This document shows, piece by piece, positions 6,633 to 12,667 of a stretch of 12,667 nucleotides of DNA. How positions within the stretch are numbered: position 1 is the stretch's first letter; the number at the start of each line of letters is the position of its first letter. The position numbers were made by a program, and so were the translations under genes. Under the pieces are notes generated by a model, which saw nothing but the letters and a program-made list of their open reading frames with translations, was not told the origin of the DNA and did no database searches. Source of the DNA: Erysipelotrichaceae bacterium (lineage in GTDB: Bacteria > Bacillota_I > Bacilli_A > Erysipelotrichales > Erysipelotrichaceae); assembly GCA_003446295.1 (NCBI GenBank), contig DMBB01000287.1:1-12667 (forward strand), given 5' to 3'.

Positions 6633-8108
6633 TCAGACGCCGTAGAGCTCCTGGTTCAGGATCCTGATGATCTGGCTGAACAGCTCCGGTGCATTGACAA
6701 CAACGATCGATAACTGCTCACGCACACGGGTGATCGACTGATAGAAGAGGTTCGGGTAAAGATAATCGGGATTGGGATGGGGGACACCCTGAAGCTTTCC
6801 TTCTTCATCATAATAGAATGAAGCGTCCATCAGCAGCACGACACGGTCAAATTCCTGGCCGATGACATGGAAGGGGTCAAAGTCCTGGGCAAAGCCTGCG
6901 TAAGGACCTTCTGGATCCGTTCTGACACAGTTGATAAATACATAGCCGCGTTCGCGGTAGTATTCGATCATATTCTGTGCTTCACCGGTCGTGTCCGCGT
7001 AATTGACATCTACATTGGGGAAGTTCATGGCAAACTCTCCGACATGCCTGAGATTCTTCATGCACAGAATGAATGTATGCAGTTCCTTGTTGATGCGGAT
7101 GTGCTCGGAAAGCACGTGGATCCTGACGGAGGGCACAGCCCGTATGCGCGAAATAATATCGTACTTGATCTCTCCGGCTGTCAGAACCTGGTCAGGATCA
7201 CAGGAAAAGATGCTTGTTCCGCCGGCATGAATGATCTGATCAAACAGTGCAGGCGTGATCCTGTGCGCTTCATCTACCAGGATATAACGGTATTGACTGA
7301 GGTCAGGAAGTTCCTCCTCACTGGAGCAGATCGTGAGTCTGTCAAAAGCATCCATGATCATCTGGTGTTCATCGGAAAGCCTGCCGTAATGGATCAGAAG
7401 CACATGATCTGTTCTGGAAAGCGCAGCAGCCAGATCATACAGCAGCAGCGTTTTGCCGGTCCCGGATCTGCCGTCGATGCAATGGCAGGGCAGAGAAAGA
7501 TTCTGCATGATGCTGCTTTTGATATGTTCCTGCATCGGAGTCAGGAAATATTCGTTCCTGATAAACCTGTCAGGCGTAAACAGCGGGGAAACCAGATATT
7601 GAGATGCCTTGAACAGATCATCGATCTGTGCCTCATGATCCGTATTGCAGGCATGCACAGCACAGACGATCTCATCAAGCGATGTCTCTTTGAGACACCC
7701 GTTGTCCAGCGTCCAGCATTTCAGTGTATTTGTCTCGACCGTAAACAGCAGGGTTTCTTTTCCGAGGTGTGACAGATAATAGGCGTTCTTCTGAAGCTGT
7801 TCCTCGATCTGGCGGGCAGAAACAGCCTGTGACTTCAGCTCGATATTCAGGCATGAACGCTCGGTAAATTTCAGAAGATCGAATTCCTTTCCAATCCGCG
7901 GGATATGATAGCCGAAATAAAAACCGTCCAGCTCACCGACCTGCACACCGCTCTCGATCAGGGCGTTGACAAGAAAACGCAGAGACTCGATCTCATGGTA
8001 TCTGGTCACTGCACCGTTTGCCTTATGCGACTGATGCCGCTTGATGATATTGAAAGCGTATTCTTCTCTGATCCTGGATAATGTATAAATGTTTACCGGT
8101 CTGGTCAT
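6633..8108 (-). CDS. PD-(D/E)XK-like nuclease fused to a superfamily 1 helicase (DUF2075-like)
   Basis: This is a 491-residue predicted cytoplasmic enzyme. The N-terminal part (about 35-130) looks like a nuclease of the PD-(D/E)XK/NERD type: E41, then EFDLL with D77, then IELK with E90 and K92, the usual D...ExK metal site. The helicase part has Walker A GRSGTGKT (213-220), Walker B VDEAH (278-282), motif III CDPDQ (303-307), a motif IV-like HIRIN with R338, motif V GQEFDRVVLL (417-426) and motif VI QSITRVREQL (457-466). This is the DUF2075/Schlafen-type helicase order. The open frame continues 159 codons upstream, but that part overlaps the end of the penicillin-binding protein gene in another frame. 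I place the start at ATG 8108, after TATAAT (8130-8125) and a weak AGGT (8118-8115). Fusions of this type occur in DNA repair and in single-gene phage defence; which applies here is unknown. Confidence 0.78.
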   Translation of the reverse strand: MTRPVNIYTLSRIREEYAFNIIKRHQSHKANGAVTRYHEIESLRFLVNALIESGVQVGELDGFYFGYHIPRIGKEFDLLKFTERSCLNIELKSQAVSARQIEEQLQKNAYYLSHLGKETLLFTVETNTLKCWTLDNGCLKETSLDEIVCAVHACNTDHEAQIDDLFKASQYLVSPLFTPDRFIRNEYFLTPMQEHIKSSIMQNLSLPCHCIDGRSGTGKTLLLYDLAAALSRTDHVLLIHYGRLSDEHQMIMDAFDRLTICSSEEELPDLSQYRYILVDEAHRITPALFDQIIHAGGTSIFSCDPDQVLTAGEIKYDIISRIRAVPSVRIHVLSEHIRINKELHTFILCMKNLRHVGEFAMNFPNVDVNYADTTGEAQNMIEYYRERGYVFINCVRTDPEGPYAGFAQDFDPFHVIGQEFDRVVLLMDASFYYDEEGKLQGVPHPNPDYLYPNLFYQSITRVREQLSIVVVNAPELFSQIIRILNQELYGV

Positions 8109-8137
8109 ATGATTACCTGAGTTCATTATAAACCGCA

Positions 8138-8175
8138 TAAAAGAAAACTGCAGAACTTTCATCATTCTGCAGTTT
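8138..8175 (-). terminator. intrinsic terminator of the penicillin-binding protein gene
   Basis: The perfect 11-base arms AAACTGCAGAA (8145-8155) and TTCTGCAGTTT (8165-8175) enclose a nine-base loop. On the minus strand the tail TTTTCTTTT follows. It begins seven bases beyond the stop codon of the penicillin-binding protein gene. Confidence 0.85.
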
Positions 8176-8181
8176 ATGTGA

Positions 8182-10866
8182 TTACCAGTCAACTGTGATC
8201 GGTTTTGCGACTGTGCAGGCGTTTTTATAACTGCCGTCTGCTGCGGTATAACCGCCGCATACTTTGACATTGCCCCAGAGGTCTGTAACCCAGCCCTCAA
8301 AGTAGTTCGTGTCACTGTACGCCTCACCGGCATAGCCGTCGTCACAATATACGGTAGCCCAGTATCCGCTGCCTCCGCTGTAGCCGACAAGCCAGCCCAG
8401 ATCCACAAGACATGTTCCCCAGGCGTCAATATCGTTGCCCCACTGGTCATGCAGGGAGATGTTCCTTGAACCGCCTGTACAGTAGGAATCACCGGCACCG
8501 GACCATGTGATCCTGAGTGTATTGTACTGGTCATAGGTTGCCGAGATGCCGAAGCTGCCGTCGGTCTTTGCGGCTTCATTGGCAATATACTGACGATACT
8601 CTTCAGAGCTTACAAGAGGCTGTGCTTCAAGGCCTGCCTTGGAAACCTGCGAGGTGATATAGGTGCTTCCATCCATCCACTCTTCAGGACGGACATGCGG
8701 GTATGTACCGTATACATAAGTAACTGTCTCAATATCCTCCGGTTCAACAACGCCCTCAGGAGGGGATGTCAGAACAGTATCTTCCGTATCCAGCAGAAGC
8801 TTGTTGATCTGTCCGGGAATATTCAGATTCTGTTTGTATTCATTAAAGTATGTTCCCTGACCGGCGATCGCCATGTCATATCCGACCCAGACAGCGTTCG
8901 TATATTTGCTGGTGGAGGAGATCATCCATTTATCTTTCATGGCACCGGAAGGGATACCGTACTGGATACCGTCAGAGCCCCAGTCGGATGTTCCTGTCTT
9001 TGCATAGACCGGATAATCTCTTCTCAGGACCTGCATCCAGTTCACATTGCCGAAGCCGTAGCCATCGACATTGTTCTTCATAAGCTGTGATACGAGATAT
9101 GCGCTGCCGCTGCTCAGAACTTTTCTGTTCTGATTCTCAGGATAATATTCAGAGCCGTCCGAGAGCACAGCCTTTCTGATCGTATGCGGTTCATTGTAGA
9201 TGCCGCGGTTGATGATCATGCCGTGCGCGCCTGCCATTTCCTTGACGGTCGTTTCAAACCACGTGCCGCCGATTGCAAATGACAGATGGAAGTTTTCAGC
9301 TGAGACTTTGGTATAGCCGATCGCGTTCATATAGCTTGCGATCCTGTCTCCGCCGATCGCATCCTGTACTTTTCCCAAAGTCAGGATCGCCGGAATATTC
9401 AGGGAATATGCAAGGGCATCCTTGATCTCGATGTCGCCCCGGTAATTGCCTGTCGCATTGACCAGGACTCTGTTCTCATGCGGATATGTGATCGGTCTGT
9501 CCATCAGGACTTCGTTCATGGAATAGCCGAGATATTCAAATGCAAGCGCATATGAGAGTACCGGCTTGACGGAAGAACCGGGCTGCTTGAATCCCATTGT
9601 AGCGCGGTTGAACAAACGTCCGCCGTCATAGTTTCTGCCGCCTCCGACACCGACGATCTCGCCGTTGGTGTTGTCGATGACCATGATCGCTGTCTGCATC
9701 AGATCATCCGGGAAGACAACGGTCGATTCACTGTTCTGAATATCTTCGATCTGGTTCTGGATCGTCTGGTTCATGCAGGTATAGATCTCCATGCCTGTGA
9801 CCGTAGGATCTTTGCCTGTCAGCTTTGTGATCTCATCCAGTACCGTATCGATATAGGACTGATTTCTGGAATCAACGGACGCAACACGTGTTTCACCGGC
9901 AAGCTGATCCTCAACCTTGATCGTTCTGGCAAGCGCTGCCTCTTCGTCCGTGATGTATCCGTGATATGCCATCATGCCGAGCACTTCGTTTCTGCGCCGG
10001 GTAGCGGCATCAAGGTAATAGTAAGGGTTATAGCCGTTAGGCAGGTTGACGATGCCTGCCAGCATAGCGGATTCCGTCAGGTTGAGTTCGTTGCAGTTCT
10101 TGCCGAAATAATACAGTGCTGCTTTCTGAACGCCTCTGACATGTCCGCCGAAGTTCAGCTTGTTCATGTAGAGCTGGAAGATCTCCTTTTTGCCGATCAG
10201 CTGTTCGAGCTTGATTGCAAGGTAGATCTGCTGAACTTTGTAGGGAATGCCTCTGGCAACCTGGATACCCGCTTCGTCATTCTGGAAGTAGGTATTTTTG
10301 ACCAGCTGCATCGTGAAGGTTGAACCGCCCTGGGAGAAATCCCTGGATCTCAGGTTCTCAAGGATCGCTTTGGTAAAGCGGGGAATATCGAATCCGAAGT
10401 GTGTGAAGAAACGTGAGTCCTCAATGGAGAGGAACGCGTCTACCAGACTTTCCGGGCAGCTGTCATATGTGATGTTTTCACGAAGATAAACACCTACTTC
10501 AGCGATCGTATTGCCGTCATTGTCATATATAATGGTAGACTCTTCGTTGACAAAGTCGGTCAGCTTCAGCTCGGGTGAATCCTCCACCATCTGCCAGGCA
10601 ATTGCCGAACCGATCGCTCCGACCGTGATCATCACGATCAGCATCACCATCAGCAGCGCCGTTACCACGGCAAACCCGCGGTGTTTTCTTACCTGTTTTT
10701 TGCGCTTCTTTTCTTTTTCAAGCGTTTCATGCGGATCTTCATGGATGACAGAATAGATCTTGGTCGGTCCATCAGAATCAACAGGCGGCTTTTTCTTATT
10801 TACTGCGTGAGTATTCTCGGAATCCATCTGTTCCTTGATCTCACGATAGTCGATTTTTCTGGTCAT
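8182..10866 (-). CDS. class A penicillin-binding protein (transglycosylase/transpeptidase)
   Basis: This is an 894-residue bifunctional cell-wall enzyme: glycan-strand polymerase plus peptide cross-linker, anchored in the membrane and facing outward. In order: a cytoplasmic tail rich in charged residues (1-62), one membrane helix (about 64-93), and a GT51 domain with EDSRFFTHFG (E149) and QGGSTFTMQ (179-187). The third GT51 motif, usually RKxxE, reads YKVQQ (209-213). The transpeptidase domain has SSVK (active S431, K434), SLN (488-490) and KTGTS (623-627). After about residue 770 comes a C-terminal domain of some 120 residues, rich in Trp, Tyr, Gly and containing five Cys, with strands like a fibronectin-type sandwich. 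ATG 10866 follows GGAGG (10877-10873). Class A PBPs such as PBP1A/PonA are this size, though 894 is long because of the tail domain. Sites of beta-lactam action. Confidence 0.95.
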   Translation of the reverse strand: MTRKIDYREIKEQMDSENTHAVNKKKPPVDSDGPTKIYSVIHEDPHETLEKEKKRKKQVRKHRGFAVVTALLMVMLIVMITVGAIGSAIAWQMVEDSPELKLTDFVNEESTIIYDNDGNTIAEVGVYLRENITYDSCPESLVDAFLSIEDSRFFTHFGFDIPRFTKAILENLRSRDFSQGGSTFTMQLVKNTYFQNDEAGIQVARGIPYKVQQIYLAIKLEQLIGKKEIFQLYMNKLNFGGHVRGVQKAALYYFGKNCNELNLTESAMLAGIVNLPNGYNPYYYLDAATRRRNEVLGMMAYHGYITDEEAALARTIKVEDQLAGETRVASVDSRNQSYIDTVLDEITKLTGKDPTVTGMEIYTCMNQTIQNQIEDIQNSESTVVFPDDLMQTAIMVIDNTNGEIVGVGGGRNYDGGRLFNRATMGFKQPGSSVKPVLSYALAFEYLGYSMNEVLMDRPITYPHENRVLVNATGNYRGDIEIKDALAYSLNIPAILTLGKVQDAIGGDRIASYMNAIGYTKVSAENFHLSFAIGGTWFETTVKEMAGAHGMIINRGIYNEPHTIRKAVLSDGSEYYPENQNRKVLSSGSAYLVSQLMKNNVDGYGFGNVNWMQVLRRDYPVYAKTGTSDWGSDGIQYGIPSGAMKDKWMISSTSKYTNAVWVGYDMAIAGQGTYFNEYKQNLNIPGQINKLLLDTEDTVLTSPPEGVVEPEDIETVTYVYGTYPHVRPEEWMDGSTYITSQVSKAGLEAQPLVSSEEYRQYIANEAAKTDGSFGISATYDQYNTLRITWSGAGDSYCTGGSRNISLHDQWGNDIDAWGTCLVDLGWLVGYSGGSGYWATVYCDDGYAGEAYSDTNYFEGWVTDLWGNVKVCGGYTAADGSYKNACTVAKPITVDW

Positions 10867-10889
10867 AAATAACCTCCAGACGTCTTGAT

Positions 10890-10918
10890 ATTATAGCATA
10901 ATCCAAAGTCAGTGTATA
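10890..10918 (-). promoter_or_regulatory. promoter of the penicillin-binding protein gene
   Basis: On the minus strand TATACA (10918-10913, four of six consensus) and a perfect TATAAT (10895-10890) are 17 bases apart, with TG one base before the -10 (an extended -10). Transcription would start near 10883, shortly before the GGAGG site at 10877-10873. Confidence 0.75.
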
Positions 10919-10957
10919 TTTCACAAAGTGACGATGTATTAAGATTTATGACGGTAT

Positions 10958-11022
10958 GATGCCTGTCCGGCAGCCCTCAGGAATCGTCTGAATATGCACT
11001 GCAGGGTGCGGCATCTCTTTTC
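10958..11022 (+). other. imperfect inverted repeat upstream of dnaE
   Basis: GATGCC (10958-10963) pairs with GGCATC (11010-11015), with inner pairing GCA/TGC and CCCT (10974-10977)/AGGG (11003-11006), followed by TCTTTTC. It resembles a weak terminator or structured leader in the plus direction. No gene ends here, so it would matter only if dnaE is also transcribed from a promoter further upstream. The stretch 10867-11051 otherwise holds only the two divergent promoters. Confidence 0.3.
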
Positions 11023-11045
11023 ATAGACGTGAAGAATGGTAAAAT
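11018..11045 (+). promoter_or_regulatory. possible extended -10 promoter for a leaderless dnaE transcript
   Basis: TTTTCA (11018-11023, four of six) and TAAAAT (11040-11045, five of six) are 16 bases apart, with TG at 11037-11038 giving the extended -10 form TGnTAAAAT. The expected start of transcription is 7 bases later, at 11052, which is the A of the dnaE start codon. Confidence 0.45.
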
Positions 11046-11051
11046 AGGGAT

Positions 11052-12667
11052 ATGTCTGTTCATCTTTATGTAAGAAGCAGTTTTTCACTGCTGGATTCAA
11101 CGATCCGTATCAATGACCTTGTGCATAAGGCAAAGCAGTACGGATACCGGTCCCTGGCGCTGACTGATCACAATGTGATGCATGGAGCGCCGGTCTTTCT
11201 GCGTGCCTGCGCTAAGGAAGGCATACACCCGGTATTCGGCCTGGAAGCAGACTGCATGTACCATGATGAGATCGTGCCGTTTCTGCTGCTGGCAAAAGAC
11301 AACATCGGTTTTTCAAACCTCATGAAGCTCAGTTCCGCGATCGCTTCGGGAACCGGACACTGCACGGCAGAGCAGCTGATCGAAAGCTGCCGGCACTGTT
11401 TCCTGATCGTATTCTCCGAGGGCGGATGGTTTGATTCGGCAATGATCTCCGAAAACAGGGAGGAAGTAACAAGACGCCTGACCATCATGAAGGAGGAGCT
11501 GCCGCCTTTTGATGTCGCGCTGTCCTATATGGACGCCGCATTATGGAAAGCCAGAAACAGCATGGTGAAGCGGATCTGTTCCGCACTGTCGATCCGGACA
11601 TGCGCGCTGAATCTGATTTACTATCTGGACGAAGAAGACAGCGAAAGCTACCGGATCATGCGCGGGATCGGACAGGGCAGGACGATCAAGGATCAGTCGC
11701 TTCCGCTGATCACGGGCAGAAGCTTCCTGCCGCAGCAGGCTATGGAAGCGCTGTATGAAAGCGACGATCTTGCAAGAACAGACGAGATCGCAGATCAGTG
11801 CAGGGCGGATATGGAACTGGAAAAGACCGGTCTGCCTGTCTTTGACACGCCCCAGGGCGTCAGCAGCGCACAGTATCTGACTCAGCTGTGCATTGCTGGA
11901 CTGAAAAAACGAATGAACGGGAATGTGCCGGAGCAGTACATCAAACGTCTGAAATACGAACTGGATGTGATCGTGGAAATGCACTTTGAAGACTATTTCC
12001 TGATCGTCTATGACTTTATCCGCTATGCCAGAAAACAGTCCATCTATGTCGGACCGGGCAGAGGCTCCGCTGCCGGCAGCCTAGTGTCATATACGCTTGG
12101 CATCACGCAGATCGATCCGCTGAAGTACGGACTGCTGTTTGAACGATTCCTGAATCCGGAACGCATCTCAATGCCCGATATCGATACCGATTTTCCTGAT
12201 GATCGCCGTCAGGAGGTGATCGACTATGTCTACCGGAAGTACGGCAGCGAACATATTGCCAATATCGTGACCTTCGGCACGCTCGGGGCAAAGCAGGTCA
12301 TACGTGACGTCGGCAGGGTGCTCGACATCGATAAACGAGACATCGACATGCTGGCAAGGATGATCCCCAATACGCAGAAGATCACCTTAAGTGAAGCGCT
12401 CAGGCAGAATGCGCGCCTGGCCCAGGTCGTCAATGCCGAGAGACGCTATCAGAAGCTGTTCCGCATTGCGCAGAAGCTGGAAGGACTTCCCAGACATACG
12501 AGCCTCCATGCGGCAGGCATCGTCATGAGCCGTCTGCCGCTGCAGCAGGTCGTGCCGGTCATGCAGGTGGAAGAGGGCATGGCGACTGTTCAGTATACAA
12601 TGGAACATCTTGAAAGCAGGGGACTGATCAAGATGGACTTCCTGGGTCTGCGCAATCTGACGATCAT
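11052..12667 (+). CDS. dnaE: DNA polymerase III alpha subunit DnaE, 5' part
   Basis: DnaE is a replicative DNA polymerase. In Bacillota with PolC, DnaE extends RNA primers and supports lagging-strand synthesis. The first 538 residues are visible and the gene runs off the window. The N terminus VHLYVRSSFSLLDS aligns with the PHP-domain start HLHVHSxYSLLDG, but the metal-binding HxH is Y6-x-R8, so the PHP domain is expected to be inactive. ALTDHN follows as in the family. The polymerase core shows GPGRGSAAGSLV (334-345), ERFLNPERISMPDIDTDFPD with catalytic D376, D378 and D380, a FGTLGAKQVIRDVGR segment, and HAAGIVMS. The sequence resembles B. subtilis DnaE along its length. A stop codon at 11040-11042 in the same frame fixes ATG 11052 as the first possible ATG start. 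No well-placed ribosome binding site is visible: only AGGG two bases before the ATG. Confidence 0.95.
   Translation, partial: MSVHLYVRSSFSLLDSTIRINDLVHKAKQYGYRSLALTDHNVMHGAPVFLRACAKEGIHPVFGLEADCMYHDEIVPFLLLAKDNIGFSNLMKLSSAIASGTGHCTAEQLIESCRHCFLIVFSEGGWFDSAMISENREEVTRRLTIMKEELPPFDVALSYMDAALWKARNSMVKRICSALSIRTCALNLIYYLDEEDSESYRIMRGIGQGRTIKDQSLPLITGRSFLPQQAMEALYESDDLARTDEIADQCRADMELEKTGLPVFDTPQGVSSAQYLTQLCIAGLKKRMNGNVPEQYIKRLKYELDVIVEMHFEDYFLIVYDFIRYARKQSIYVGPGRGSAAGSLVSYTLGITQIDPLKYGLLFERFLNPERISMPDIDTDFPDDRRQEVIDYVYRKYGSEHIANIVTFGTLGAKQVIRDVGRVLDIDKRDIDMLARMIPNTQKITLSEALRQNARLAQVVNAERRYQKLFRIAQKLEGLPRHTSLHAAGIVMSRLPLQQVVPVMQVEEGMATVQYTMEHLESRGLIKMDFLGLRNLTI

Noticed and set aside
6867..7772. 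Open frame of 301 codons on the plus strand opposite the nuclease-helicase
   Set aside because: The protein has no recognisable motif and lies antisense to a gene with a complete set of helicase motifs. It is a shadow frame of the opposite strand.
8109..8585. N-terminal extension of the nuclease-helicase frame (159 codons)
   Set aside because: It overlaps the end of the penicillin-binding protein gene in another frame and contains that gene's terminator and a -10 box. Its translation is low-complexity Thr/Ser/Pro-rich text without a domain.
10958..11022. Rho-independent terminator before dnaE
   Set aside because: The stem is short and broken, the T-tract is interrupted, and no plus-strand gene ends upstream. 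It is kept only as a low-confidence inverted repeat.
1..12667. CRISPR arrays, insertion sequences, tRNA or rRNA genes, phage attachment sites
   Set aside because: No regularly spaced direct repeats, transposase or integrase motifs, terminal inverted repeats or tRNA-like cloverleaf sequences were seen on either strand by eye.

Overview
The window looks like chromosomal DNA of a low-GC Gram-positive bacterium (Bacillota). Most genes have a strong AGGAGG-type ribosome binding site, promoters are sigma-A-like, and intrinsic terminators with T-tracts are common. The DNA polymerase resembles the DnaE of Bacillus subtilis. A member of Erysipelotrichia is my best guess from the overall gene style, but this is only an inference. 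I see no insertion sequence, integrase, tRNA, rRNA or CRISPR array.

Layout, left to right: (1) the 3' end of a BCCT-family betaine/carnitine/choline transporter, plus strand, 1-744. (2) A good promoter and a roughly 100-nt leader that ends in an intrinsic terminator before the next gene. The leader has a mutually exclusive antiterminator pairing, so it looks like a regulatory attenuator. (3) A 693-residue protein with a TerD-like C-terminal domain (930-3011), a hairpin terminator, then dihydroorotase pyrC (3097-4359) and a bidirectional terminator. (4) A small regulon: one short-chain dehydrogenase/reductase (SDR, minus, 4420-5244), a divergent MerR-family regulator (5336-5758), and a second SDR convergent with it (minus, 5765-6532). 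(5) A fused PD-(D/E)XK-like nuclease and superfamily 1 helicase (minus, 6633-8108). (6) A large class A penicillin-binding protein (minus, 8182-10866). (7) Divergent from it, the 5' part of dnaE (11052 to the window end).

The most coherent unit is the MerR/SDR group. Both SDR promoters carry almost the same 20-bp palindrome (19 of 20 bases identical), in the same register inside a 19-bp spacer between the -35 and -10 boxes. This is the classical arrangement for a MerR-type activator that corrects an over-long spacer. The regulator belongs by sequence to the aldehyde/electrophile-responsive NmlR/AdhR-like branch but contains no cysteine. I infer a reductive detoxification response of two NADP(H)-type reductases under one regulator.

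Other points of interest are the transglycosylase domain of the penicillin-binding protein, whose second conserved glutamate (motif RKxxE) reads YKxxQ; the nuclease-helicase fusion, which could be a solitary defence or repair gene; and dnaE, which lacks the PHP HxH motif and may be transcribed without a leader.
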